Shown piece by piece: positions 1 to 11,102 of a DNA stretch of 64,000 nt; position 1 is the stretch's first letter; each line of letters begins with the position of its first letter. Where the stretch lies: the NCBI GenBank assembly GCA_034440635.1, contig JAOTON010001028.1, positions 806,001 through 870,000 on the forward strand, given 5' to 3'. The notes below the pieces were generated by a model. The model ran no database searches. It saw only the letters and a program-made list of their open reading frames with translations, and was not told where the DNA came from. The DNA comes from Lepas anatifera. Its lineage: Eukaryota > Arthropoda > Thecostraca > Lepadidae. Made by a program: the position numbers and the translations under genes.

Positions 1-2415
1 CGTAAGTACAGGAGCTCAGGGTGTGTCCACATAATGATAGCAATTATGATGGCATGGTCGCCACCAAATTCCTACGCATGCGTACTAGAGTGAGCATGAT
101 GGATTCTGTCTGAGCAAACACTGAATCGGTTTCTCCAAAATTTGGCATGCAGAGCTTCTTTCAGGTTTGCCAGACAGGATTAAGGTTATTTCACCTTGTG
201 GGCTTGCGCCTGAGCAGATGAGATATCATTTTCTGTTTTGGATGAGTTCAGGCGTGACAGGAACAGTTTGCTGCTAATTCTCTACTGATCCTACTTATCG
301 CTAATCGAACTTTCTGGCTAACCCACATTGGCATCGGCTTCTCCTGCGGCAGAGCTTCACAGGCCGAGGCCGCAGGATGAGGTTACGGGGTGCTTTCTAC
401 TCTGCAGAATGCCTGATGAGACCGAAGGGAGGTGTTATTGCATGCTGTTTATGGAAAACACCGAAAAGTCAACGATTGGACTGGTTTAGCAGATGCCTGT
501 GGACATTGAAATCGCTCGGCTGCCGCAGCTGCCTCCCGCTGTTGCCGTGTCCGCCTGCCCCTCTCCGCGGACTCAGTGCGGCTAGTAACGCGCAGCAGAC
601 CTGTTATAGTGCCCATGTTCTGCGTTATCACTTCCTGCTGCTGCTCCGATGAGATTGAATGCCAGGAATTTTGCTCCACCGCAGAAAGTGTTAGCAAGTT
701 TTCAGTTTTCTTATGATTAAATAGAGGTATGGCCTGTCTGAACACCAACGTAGGTAGTTTTACCGTACACGAGAAACTGGTATGTACAAAGCAAAACGCA
801 TTGTGGAATAATTGTTTCCGGGGAGAAAAGGGTCATATTCTGAATGTCAGTGCCGTTGATGTTTGGAGAGCAGGACGGGTGGCCAGGCGGTAGTAACTAT
901 GCCCGTCTGTACCGTGCACAGTCCGAAATATTTCAGTAAGCCTACTTTTAGGCTTGGGGATCCAGTTGCGCGTAGCTTCCGCCCGCGCTCTCCTTACGCC
1001 CGCGCTGATTTGAGCGGAAGTCAGCGCGTAAGCGATTTGGAGGGATTTTCAGGAGAGAGCAATCGCGCGGAGCTCCGCGCCCGCGGGAATTAGCGCGGTG
1101 CATGGAGGGCAATCCGAGGCGGCGGTGAATACCTCCGGCGACCTTAGTAAATGGACGTTAAGGCTCAAATTCCCATAGAATACGGTGCTTTTCTGGCCGT
1201 AGTAAACTCGCGTCATAGGTTACAGCCTGCTGAATGCTGAACGGTGTCGGATTTCCTGGCCGACTGTGGGGGGAGGGGATGAGAGGAAGACACGGCCCCG
1301 CGCTGGGAGGTGAAGTGATGATAAAAGTGCTCGGATCGGATAAAGGGAAAAACTTCCAGAAACGACAATTATACTTATATAGTGACCATTATAAATGGGA
1401 TTTCCACATAAAGGAGACATACATGTGAAAACGATGTAATTTGCCTTTATCTAAATGTGTTTTTATGTTACACCTACCTCAAGTAAATTTATATGAGCAG
1501 GACACTGGCCTCACGAAATTGGATTAGTCAGAGCAATGTGGGAGAGATGAGCCGGGCAGGCCCCAGGAAGCCTGGCTCGGCAAGTGCAGCGCAATTCAGT
1601 TTGAAATTTATTCACGAATCGAACCGTTATTCGGTGCATTTTCTCAAACCTATTCAAGTCATGTTCACTAGCGGATCTAGGGGAGGGGGTTGGGCACAAC
1701 AGGCAATTGCCCCCTGTTATCATCTATCGGCTCCGACGGGGGTTCACCGCCTGCCTTTAGCCTGTCACGCGTATGTTGAGACTGATCTTTTTGACAGTGG
1801 CCTGTAAGTCACGCCAAAGATGTTGCAAGTGGTTGGGTGACTTTCTATGGACACGGGGACATTTCTATGGATATCCTCACGCTCACAGTTCTCAGGGTGA
1901 ACTGGGTTATCGCTGGCGTTCCATGTAATCCTCGACGAGACCGCTCTGGGACGGTGAGTGGTACGAAACATGAGATACGTCCTGGTCCGAAAAAGGTGTA
2001 TTGGAGGGCAGTTAGCATTACGGCTGGTGGTCCACTGGCACATCTGCAGTTATCTATGTTTCTCTTCGCCTGTGTCTCTTCTGAGGATTTCCCAGTGAGA
2101 TGCTGGGAGTTGGTGGGCCTCAATTATTATTATAAAGACATGTTTTGTCGACCGCAAGTCATATAACTTGGATTCATTGACATTTCCAATACCTTTTCGT
2201 TGCTTTAAAAGGATCATACAGGCTTCCGCGCTGTCTTCCGCGCTGTTGAGAAGACGCGGAAAGTTAGCGCGTAAGACGGCGAGTTACGACTCTACTTCCG
2301 CCACAACTTAGCTGCGCGCTGATGGATCCCTCCAAAAGCCCCTGTGCGCTAACTTATGCCCCCGCGCAGCTGCGCGCTGTCTACCGCGCGTCCGGATCCC
2401 CCAGCCTTAGACAAG

Positions 2416-2482
<67 letters not shown>

Positions 2483-3160
2483 AACATCCGGACTGGGGAC
2501 TAAAAGGAAAGTGAACAATATGGAGCAAAAGGAACATATGTAAGTTATAAGAGTTGAAGACAGAATGGAAACGAAGCCGAAAAGTCGAACATGTTCACCC
2601 TCATAAGATTTTAGTTTATTTGTTCGAAGTCTGCGTGATTGTAAGTGTTTTTATTTTACCGTTAATCTTTGTCCTTATCCTCACTCTACCTGGGGACTTT
2701 GAGCGCATGCGCCTGTGGCTGCAGCGACCCCTCCGGGTGGAATCCCACCTAATTTATCCTCACTGTTCCTCATCCTTACCGTCTCCTTCCATAGTTTTAA
2801 TCACTTCATACTTATCACAACACTTTAAAAGCCACCTCAATAGTGTGGAAGTGTGTGAAATACATTAATGAATGAGTGTGGCTACGGAAAACGATTCTGG
2901 GAGCTGCAACTTGGTGCCCCTACTGGAGTTTCTACTAATTTGGTTCCATTTGAATGTGTCGGTGTGTTTCCTTGGTAAGTTTCTTCGAAAAGGGTCATGT
3001 GCGCCAGCTCAGTTTTCAAATTTGTATTTTCCGAGAATTATATCACGGCGTGTTGGTGTGATGCAGTCTGTTTCTGAAGCGTTGATTGTCGGCGCTGTCA
3101 CTCGCGTGTGTGTAGTCTCGCTCCAAACGCCATCGTTCACCGACTGACGGGCTCACTCAG
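1..3160. other. Upstream intronic or intergenic DNA of the NAP1 gene
   Basis: I see no recognisable exon here. The exon that should precede 3161 in NAP1 (dimer and beta-domain region) is not visible in any frame, so it probably lies outside the window. The stretch contains GC-rich patches around 960-1095 and 2225-2400, and a (TA)n run at about 2419-2476. A fragment near 1672 reads GCGGATCTAG, like the end of the hAT-like MITEs found elsewhere in the window. The short open frames here have no coding character that I can support. Confidence 0.6.
2419..2476. repeat. (TA)n microsatellite
   Basis: About 58 bp of uninterrupted AT dinucleotides, flanked by GC-rich sequence. One of several TA tracts in the window. 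Confidence 0.97.
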
Positions 3161-3308
3161 GGCTGCACGATCGACTGGAAGGAGGGCAAAAACATCACGC
3201 TCAAGACCATCAAGAAGAAGCAGAAGCACAAGGCACGAGGTAGCACGCGCACCATCACCAAAACCGTACAGAACGACTCCTTCTTCAACTTCTTCAACCC
3301 GCCAGAAG
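3161..3308 (+). CDS. Nap1: NAP1 penultimate coding exon
   Basis: The acceptor is ...ctcactcag at 3160 and the donor is GAAG|gtaggt at 3308/3309. The frame opens at GGC (G-C-T-I-D-W) and ends one base into a codon (phase 1). The G at 3308 joins TG at 5784 to restore Val. It encodes the basic hairpin and the FFNFFNPPE segment. Confidence 0.93.
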
Positions 3309-5980
3309 GTAGGTGGCCCACTAAGGCCACGGGGTGACTAGTAGGAACCCCTCACTAGGCTACGGCGTGGCGAGTGGGAACCCCTCTGATAGGTCACGGG
3401 GTGGCGAGTAGGAACCCCTCATTAGGTCACGGGGTGGCGAGTAGGAACCCCTCATTAGGTCACGGGGTGGCGAGTAGGAACCCTCATTAGGTCACGGATG
3501 GTGAGTAGGAACCCTCATTAGGTCACGAGGTGGCGAGTAGGAACCCCTCATTAGGTCACGGGGTGGCGAGTAGGAACCCCTCATTAGGTCACGAGGTGGC
3601 GAGTAGGAACCCCTCATTAGGTCACGGGATGGTGAGTAGGAACCCCTTATTAGGTCACGAGGTGGCGAGTAGGAACCCCTCATTAGGTCACGGGGTGGCG
3701 AGTAGGAACCCCTCATTAGGTCACGAGGTGGCGAGTAGGAACCCCTCATTAGGTCACGGGGTGGCGAGTAGGAACCCCTCATTAGGTCACGGGATGGTGA
3801 GTAGGAACCCCTCATTAGGTCACGGGATGGCGAATAGGAACCCTTCCAACAGGTCACGGGGTGGCGAGTAGGAACCCCTCATTAGGTCACGGGGGGTAGA
3901 TAGGTGCTACCGTGGCAGGCGACGGCCCTCCGGTGGGTACCCTCAGCCGATGCACAATAGGTCACGGATGGGGCACCTGTGCAGATGAGAATGGATAGCA
4001 TGCTTACTAGGTGGTCGATTGTAGTCGCGTCACAGTCTGACCACAGGTGAGGTTACGAAGCTGTTTGGGTTTATTATGCCATAAAATCAGCTTAACACGC
4101 GCCCCGCTGTGCTCCCTGGTATGATGCGCCCCGATGGGGGGGTTTATTTCGCCCTCCCCCTCCGTATCTCATTTCTTTGGAAGGCTAAATAAAAATTACG
4201 GACGGCGTTCGAAAGCTCTTACGAGACGAAGAGAAATTATGTGAAGTTGTTTATGTCAGGTCAATATTGAGGTCAGCATAGGTCAAAGAAGTTTTCATAG
4301 GCTTACAACAAGGCAGTGTACGTTGCCCCCTCTAGATTTTTACTCAGAGGAGCTAGAGAAAATATTTATGCATCATTGGATTCTTCTCATCGTGGCAAAT
4401 CAAATTATGTATAATATGACCTTGCTAGGTCAAATTGTGAAAATGATCTGACATCAAGCTAGGTCAGGATCACGGGGTGACCTGGTATGTTCATGTTGCG
4501 TATCAGTCGACTCCCCGTGGAAATATAAGCACAATGCAAGCAAAATAGGAGCTTTATCTCAATGCAGTGAGAAGTTATTGGCAAAACAATCACTCTATGC
4601 TTCTGTGACCTGGCATGAACTTTGAGAGTTCAGATGGTCGAAAACTCAACTTATCGTCAAAATTGTGGTAAGGACACACAGTTTGAGGATTTTCTGCTTT
4701 GATCTATCCAGTATTTACTGAAAATCGAGCCCTTTCTATTTTTCTCCATAGTCTTATAATTGGGTGACCCAAAAATTGACCCCACCTAAGGTCAACAGTA
4801 TCAAAATTCCAAGATAGCAGATCTGTAGACCCTTATGCCATTATATTATTGAAGTTTCAAATTGATCGGTTGGCTGATGTTCCTTAGGCGCCGCTTCAAA
4901 CTCGTGATTTTAGGTTTTTAAGTCGGGTCGCGTAACCTTGAATAGCTTTTTGCCCTGACATGACTTGACGTAAAAAATTTCGTCAGATGCGAAAAATAAA
5001 TCAGAGATAAGGTATAAGTTGAATTGTTCTGCGTCTCTTTGTTTTTGTGTTATCTGGGGAAAAACCAGGAGAGGGGGCGAATTACCCGCACCAGCGGGGC
5101 GCGTTTTAATTGTAATGACTTGGTGGTTGCAGGATCGAGGGTGTCAGATAACCAGCTGTGTAGCTGCAGACTCCCTTTCTTAATGGTTGAATTTAATATT
5201 GCCTCAGAAGTGCATGTTTTATTATAATGACCTATGCTGTAAAAAAAACATCTCGTTTCTTTGCTCAGGCGTCCTGGGCTGTGCTTAGAGTGGCCCTACT
5301 CGCCGGTAGCTGGTGTGTTGCAGTGTGTGGGGTGACCGGTAGATGGTATGTTGCAGTGTGTGGTTTGGCCGGTAGCTGGTGTGTTGTAGTGTGTGGGGTG
5401 ACCGGTAGTTGGTGTGTTGCAGTGTGTGGGGTGACCGGTAGATGGTGTGTTGCAGTGTGTGGGGTGACCGGTAGTTGGTGTGTTGCAGTGTGTGGGTGAC
5501 CGGTAGATGATGTGTTGCAGTGTGTGGGTGACCGGTAGATGATGTGTTGCAGTGTGTGGGGTGACCGGTAGATGGTGTGTTAAAGTGTGTGGGGTGACCG
5601 GTAGATGGTGTGTTGCAGTGTGTGGGGTGACCGGTAGTTAGTATGTTGCAGTGTGTGGTTTGGCCGGTAGCTGGTGTGTTGTAGTGTGTGGGGTGACCGG
5701 TAGCTGGTGTGTTGCAGTGTGTGGGGTGACCGGTAGTTGGTGTGTTGCAGTGTGTGGGGTGACCGGTAGATGGTGTGTTGCAGTGCCGGACGACCCTGAA
5801 GCAGAGGTGGACGAGGACACAGAGAGCCTGTTGTCGGCCGACTTCGAGATCGGCCACTTTATCCGAGAGCGAATCGTGCCGCGGGCGGTGCTATTCTACA
5901 CGGGCGAGGCTCTGGAGGAGGACGACTACGACGAGGATGAAGAGGAAGAGGAGGACAGTGAATCTGAGGCGGACCAGTGA
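3161..5980 (+). CDS. Nap1: Nucleosome assembly protein 1 (NAP1-like), C-terminal part of a spliced gene: join(3161..3308,5784..5980)
   Basis: NAP1 is a histone chaperone that binds H2A-H2B (and linker histone), shuttles between cytoplasm and nucleus, and takes part in nucleosome assembly. The two exons join in phase (148 nt, then 197 nt including TGA) to give 114 residues. The first contributes the beta-hairpin and basic segment (GCTIDWKEGKN, then LKTIKKKQKHK, a nuclear-localisation-like cluster) and DSFFNFFNPPE. The second contributes VPDDPEAEVDEDTESLL, then ADFEIGHFIRERIVPRAVL and FYTGEALEEDDYDEDEEEEED. This is the highly conserved end of the NAP domain followed by the acidic tail, in the order and spacing known for NAP1L1/NAP1L4 and insect Nap1. 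The N-terminal two thirds lie upstream of the window. The tail is somewhat shorter than in vertebrate paralogues and I see no C-terminal CaaX box, so prenylation is not expected. The intron between the exons is bordered by a minisatellite on each side. Confidence 0.95.
3316..3905. repeat. 33-bp minisatellite starting at the NAP1 intron donor
   Basis: Roughly 17 head-to-tail units of about 33 bp, of the form ggtcacggggtggcgagtag followed by gaacccctcatta, begin within about 10-20 bases of the 5' splice site. The 33-bp period (11 codons) keeps reading frames open on both strands. Those open frames are not genes. The segment aacccctcattag|gt in each unit resembles the exon end aacccgccagaag|gt. 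Confidence 0.95.
3906..4091. other. NAP1 intron, unique spacer
   Basis: Short sequence between the donor-side array and a TTAA element. It still contains one degenerate 'aataggtcacgg' piece of the array near 3956. Nothing else is recognised. Confidence 0.6.
4092..5109. mobile_element. TTAA-bounded non-autonomous element, AGGTCA-rich (copy 1)
   Basis: It starts TTAACACGCGCCCCGCTG and ends with the inverted counterpart CAGCGGGGCGCG near TTAA at 5106-5109, about 1.02 kb. The interior has many AGGTCA/TGACCT hexamers (for example 4257-4290 and 4425-4480) and no coding frame. TTAA at both ends with C-rich inverted termini is the hallmark of piggyBac-superfamily elements and their MITEs. The assignment rests on ends only, since no transposase is present. 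It lies inside the NAP1 intron. Confidence 0.75.
5300..5783. repeat. 33-bp minisatellite ending at the NAP1 acceptor
   Basis: About 14 units of 32-33 bp (ggtgaccggtagatggtgtg followed by ttgcagtgtgtgg). The final unit ends ...gtgtgttgcag, which is the 3' splice site of the last NAP1 exon. Every unit therefore carries the same ttgcag|tg acceptor-like string. Confidence 0.96.
5784..5980 (+). CDS. Nap1: NAP1 last coding exon with stop
   Basis: The acceptor is gtgtgttgcag at 5783, which is the end of the last unit of the adjacent minisatellite. The exon encodes the last conserved helix region of NAP (ADFEIGHFIRERIVPRAVL) and a strongly acidic tail ending SEADQ, with TGA at 5978-5980. The acceptor lacks a normal polypyrimidine tract because it is built from T/G-rich repeat. 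Confidence 0.94.
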
Positions 5981-6425
5981 CACAGCACTGGCGTCCAATA
6001 GACTCGGCGTCAGCTGTGACTGACATCGGGCTGAAGCGAGGCTCTGTTCCGGGCCCGGCGTTACTTGTTGCGATGTTGGCGTTCTGCAGCTCTGGTTGTG
6101 TCGCTGTGTCCGGCCGCCGGCCTCAGAATCTCTGTGCGCGCGCTGCGGTCAAGTTGGGACCAGACGGAACCGCCGGTATCTTGTCAGAGAAGGTTAGTCT
6201 CAGCGGCTCGAGACTGCGACAGAGCGTCCTGTGAGCCCGCCTCGCCGCTTGTGATGGACCAGAGCGCTCTCTGAGACCATCTTTCCACTTGTGATGCAGC
6301 AAAGCGCCCTGTGAGACCACCTCCTCCACCTGTGGTCTACAAGAGCGTTCTGTGAGACCGCACCAGCCATTCAATGCCGGCCCAACTCCCAGTCATTCGT
6401 GCATAAATATATTCTGTGCTTTGCT
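5981..6425 (+). other. Nap1: NAP1 3' untranslated region (predicted)
   Basis: Sequence after the TGA with no conserved frame. It contains three to four degenerate copies of a roughly 55-bp motif (agagcg..ctgtgagacc ... cttgtgatg) at about 6217-6365. The end is placed at a CATAAA signal followed by T/G-rich sequence. Confidence 0.5.
6402..6407 (+). terminator. Candidate poly(A) signal CATAAA for NAP1
   Basis: CATAAA is a known variant hexamer. It is followed within 10-45 bases by tgtgctttgc and ggtgtgattgtgag, which fit a GU-rich downstream element. No canonical AATAAA was seen between the stop codon and this point. Confidence 0.4.
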
Positions 6426-9400
6426 AAGTACGGTGTGATTGTGAGCGGCGGCACTCAGAGTCGTCGGGCGGTCGTCCCGCCGTCAGCGGCAGCTGCGCGG
6501 AGCGTCGCCTTCGCTGGTTCCTCCGACAGTTCACAGAGGGCAGTTTTGGGGGTTAAAGGGATGACAATATGACAATAACGGGTGAGCACTTAGTTTTGGG
6601 ACAAATATTTTATTATCAATATCTTCAAATATAATTAATATCTTCAATTTATAATTTGCATAATGCAGGACCAATAGATTGACTATGTGCAGACAAAAAT
6701 TAGCTCATCATGTTTATTTATAGTGAACATGGAGCCCTTAACCAAATCGGCTGCTCACGGTTCTGTCGGGAATTTCTTAAAAATAGGCCAAATGAACCAA
6801 GTAATGTTGTTCGCCATTTCAGAAATTTGTATGGCGAAGGCAACCATTTACCTGATGATTATTATCAACAAGGCAGGAAGGAACGTTGACATGGCAATAT
6901 TGTAGAAAAATTGCCGATCAGTCACAAAATGACACCCAGAAACATTATGCACTGATCACGCAGCGAGAAACAAGGTCGGGACTTCCACTCGTGCTCTTGC
7001 ATTGCCGTTTGTTCGTCGACGGTGGTGCTGCCTTAGTACGGAGGGGCGCGCACCGCCGGCGCGGTGCCCAGTTGTCTGTGGTTGTGGGGGTGCTAAGCGC
7101 CCAGATGGTCTTGGCGGAGTTTTATCGCGGGAGGATGCCGGCCGGGGTTTTTGGGGGTGGGGTGTCCTGTCGTGGTTGGTACACTGTGTGGGTGCTTCGG
7201 GGTCTGGCCTGTGTTTGTCCGCGGGTTTCGTGGGAACCCCGGTGGTGCCTGGGTTCTCTCCTTGTGGGCTTCCGTGGTGTTCTGTTTTGGTGGTCTGCGC
7301 GCTCTGCCGCTGGCTTCGGGGCGTGCCCGTGGTCCGTCCCTGTCCCGCTGGGCCTCGTTTTGGGGCTGTTTGGGTTTAGGTGGGTGGGCTCTGTCTTGCT
7401 CGTTGGTCTGCTGGTCGCCGGTTCCTCGACTGTGGGTGGGCGGGCGGGGCCGCGCCGCGGGTCTACTGTTTCTGTTTGTCCCGCTGTGCCGCCGGTGGGT
7501 CTGTTTGTTTTTTATGGCTTGTCTTCGCCCAACTTTCGCGCAAACTTTCAGAGAAAAGGAATGTGTAATCCATTGGCTAATAGTAGGTTGAACGCTGATT
7601 ATACTGGGGTATATTTAAAATCAGGGCAACCAAATTGAAAGTGCGAACACCGATACAGTGCTAATTGAAGCCATTCCAAACCTGAGAGCTCGGGGACATC
7701 GAAATTCATCCTGGTGTTCCTAACTGGTTTGTCACAAAGATTATCAGCCGTAATCCAGTTGTTTTTTTACGAAATAAGAAATGCCAAGCACATCGGCTTC
7801 AGACGGTGAGACGGTACTGCTGGTCTGCAGTAGAGTGTTCCAGATCTGTGGGGGGGGCTGGGTGGAGTGCAGCACCCTGGCCAGCTGAATTTTCACCAGC
7901 TTGTTTTATTTTTACTAAATTCTCCACACGCTTTTCAAGTAAGCTTCTCTTAGCAGAATTCATTAATCCTGGTGTATATGAACTCTTAGTGTGGTAGTCA
8001 CAGCATTTTTTATAGTTTTTTCCTAAACTTTAAGGTTGAGATAAGGGCTTGAACTGACTTTGGCAGTGGTAACTTTTCATTCACTATATTTTTCTATATG
8101 AATTCTGCACTTTGCCCTTGCGAAAAGCCAGGTTTGGGACACAGGTGGATTACAGAGTGACCCGAGAGTCGAAATGGTAGCCTTAGATCCTATCATGAAT
8201 GGGTTGGCGAAGGTCAGGGACATCCTGGTCTCTTATATTCAGTAAGCACTTCATGCATCAGCTGTGTGTGACTTTCCAATTGGAGTGTCCACTCCGTCTG
8301 TCCGATAATCGCGATATCTAGCGAGTTATGCAAATCATAGACTTGGTCAAAGGTATTGCCAACTATAGGAGAAAGCTCACGGTGGATCCTCGTGGTGTGT
8401 CAGGCGTTGGAGGCACTGGACGGAAGGGTGCAACGCTTAATTCATAAAGCGTTATTTTATTCTGACCGCGTTACCAATTTCGTCGTCCGATGTCTGTAGG
8501 TCTGTCGTAACCAGCCCCCTTTCAACTCGTTTCAACTGGCAGTGCCCCAAAATTATGCGTCTCTATGCAGATAACAGGAGTTTGATATTCGGTAGACAGA
8601 TATTCTGGATTTCTATGGGTCCAGAGGTTCTGAAGAAAATTGGCACACAGCCTTAGACGCATCAAATACTCGTGGCCGTTTTGGCCGGCTTAAATACTAA
8701 AGCCGGTTTACCCTCCATAGCCGGGTTCGCTCTACAGAAGCTAATGCGACCCAATGGCCAAATCCAACAATTCGACATGCATAATGACATTTGGATGGCT
8801 TTGGCGCAACACGTTTTAATGAAAATCAACACATTCTTCCACACTCTCAAACCAAAATTCTGGGCCTTTTTGTGATGCACATCTTAGTTCACGCTACGAA
8901 ACCTAATATGATCAATGTCAAATCATTGGTGCCCGAATCAGTATTGGCTTGCCTTCTCTGAATCTTTTTGAATTACACGCCGTCAGAAAGCTCTGAATTC
9001 GGCCGTTGCAAAACTGGTCTGGTCTATTTTTTTTCAAGCAAATCCCGGTATTTGGAACTCAAGATGCAACGAAAATAAAGTTTTTCCCGTCATGCATCAA
9101 ATCTCGTTGACTGAAAGAGCACCCATGAGGACGTCAAAAGCGACCCATCGATTTCGCCCAAAAGTGGCACACTGCTGAAAACGTAACAGGAAAACACTTA
9201 CCAGCCTTTTACGGGGCACGACTTGGCTTAGGCTCCAGAGGCTTATAAACGTAGGCCAAATTCTTGGCATCCCGATGCCACTTGAATTATTTTTTCTTGT
9301 ATTTACTGAATGTCAAATTATACATCGATGAAAATTTTTGCCGGGTCGATTCTAAGAGCTTTCAGATGAAGCCTGCCTGCCTCTAATGACCTGCTTCCTT

Positions 9401-9636
9401 GAATCTCCTTGAATGTTTAAGTCAATGGTAGCTAATGCAGATTTTTGGTACATCTTAGACTCTATTTTAAGAACGGGTTCAGCACTTCTGTCTTCGGAAA
9501 TTACAAAATAAACCATTCATGTTCTGTTCAGGGTATAGGGGAACACATCTCAGCAGCTAAGAGGCACCTGGGCACCGGTGGGACTGGAGGTGTTTTTGCC
9601 TTCTTCCTGTGCCCCTGTGTATATGGTTCTAACGGT
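6426..9636. other. Intergenic stretch, no gene recognised
   Basis: It includes a GC/GT-rich block at about 7000-7600 in which three + strand frames stay open at once (6886-7638, 7002-7379, 7151-7591). Their products are low-complexity Gly/Val/Leu/Trp/Cys-rich strings without a domain, as expected from G/T-biased composition and not from coding. The remainder is AT-rich unique sequence. Confidence 0.5.
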
Positions 9637-9835
9637 TTAAACTTTGCCCGGGTGGTGGGTACGAGCCACCTCCGCTCTGGTGGGGGTAAAAAAGACCTCC
9701 CACCGACTATCTAAAAAAATAAACAGGAACCAGAAAAAAAGCAGAAAAAGACAATCGAAAGCTCGTCATAAATACAGGCGAGACTGCTTTAGTCACTTTT
9801 TTCGTCAGGTCAATATTGCGGTCAGTAGAGGTCAA

Positions 9836-10872
9836 TTAACCCGCCCCCCACCGGGGGTCCGGCGCCACCTTCGCCCCACCGGGGGCCATCGATGGCCCCC
9901 GGTGGGGCCCTCCGAACATGGGGGTGGGGGTTAGCGCCAATCTGTAAAGTGCATTAGAAAACTCGCGTGAATTCAGCAAGAAATTAGTTCACATGCTTAA
10001 GTGCTCAGGTGAATAGTTTGACCTCCAGAGGTCAATTTAGGTCAATATAGCCTATTTTCACTCAAATATGCAATGATTAAGCATACGGGGCATAACTCTT
10101 ATGTCATTAGAGCTGTTGAGATCTGATAAAGTACATTTGATAGGAAAATGCCAGACCTTTTTCCGCTATTTGGAACGTAATGACCTCCCGCCAGTGGTTT
10201 GACCTCAAGAGGTCACCTCGTGATCTAATATGACCTTAGGTCACGAAAGGTCAGAACGTGACCTTGCCGTATATCAAATGAAAGCCAGTGACGAGACATA
10301 CAAGGTGCTGTTTGATGCAACGCTCTAACTTAATTAGGTCAAAAGTTATTGTTAAAATACTGTTTTTGACCCTGGTGACCTTGGATGACTTCGGAGAGGT
10401 CAGAGGGAAAATATGGCCCCTGGGATCCGTGAGAGGGTGTCCAGGAACGCGTTTCTGAGCAAGCCGAGCGTTTGCAATCGTTTTCGCGACTTTTATATCA
10501 TAAGGCAGCTTTTCCCCATGCTTTTTTAATGGGAGAGGTCACCTCGTGACCTGACCTCAGGTCACGAAATCGAAAAATCCTGGAGATACATCTTGTAGAC
10601 CCTGGTAGGGCAATGAAGTGTAGGAAGTTTCAAATTGATCGACCTAGAAATGTAGCTCTTATGGAGCTCAAAAGTTGAAGTGAGGTGACTGGTTGACATC
10701 GCCTGGTGACCTGACCGTAGGTGACCTGGAGTAAAAAATGTCAGGGATGGTGGGAAAATGATGGGGTGAGAGTTAGAGCCCTCAACCGCGGTGCTGCGCC
10801 TCATCGTTTCTCTGCTATCCCGAAAAAAATCCTTAGGGGGCCATCTCTGGCCCCCGGTGGGGCGAGGGTTAA
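9836..10872. mobile_element. TTAA element nested in copy 2 (copy 3)
   Basis: It runs from TTAACCC... (9836) to ...GGGCGAGGGTTAA (10869-10872), about 1037 bp, with inverted ends rich in CCCCACCGGGGG. Joining the flanks across the element gives aggtcaa-TTAA-ggtcaaaa, which corresponds to the uninterrupted sequence near 47037-47055 in the related copy. This is direct evidence of insertion at TTAA. The interior carries many AGGTCA motifs, including AGGTCAcctcgTGATCT near 10213. Confidence 0.88.
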
Positions 10873-11102
10873 GGTCAAAACCGCTTAAATGAGAGGTTCT
10901 TACAAAACCTCGATTATCCTACGAACTTTCATAACTAGCAACATTTTTAGACGCCATTTGAATAGCTCTTTCATAACAGTGTCATCCATTTTATTGTCAG
11001 GTCAAAGGGTAAGGCGCTGCGGGTCACTGAACTTTCGAATTTTAGGATGTACCCTTTGGCCAAAATGTGAAGTATGCTCGCTTTAAACGCGAGATTCCTT
11101 AT

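Noticed and set aside
3492..3871. Open frames on both strands with 11-residue repeats (GSYSPPRDLMR / ASRNPSLGHGV)
   Set aside because: 33-bp intronic minisatellite, open in both orientations, lying inside the NAP1 intron.
3316..3905. CRISPR array
   Set aside because: Units are contiguous without unique spacers, and the context is an intron of an animal gene.
5285..5857. Minus-strand 190-residue His/Thr/Cys/Asn repeat frame
   Set aside because: Antisense of the acceptor-side minisatellite and the last NAP1 exon.
6886..7638. 250-residue + strand frame in G/T-rich DNA
   Set aside because: Two other frames are open over the same bases and the composition is low-complexity; no domain, signal or splice context supports it.
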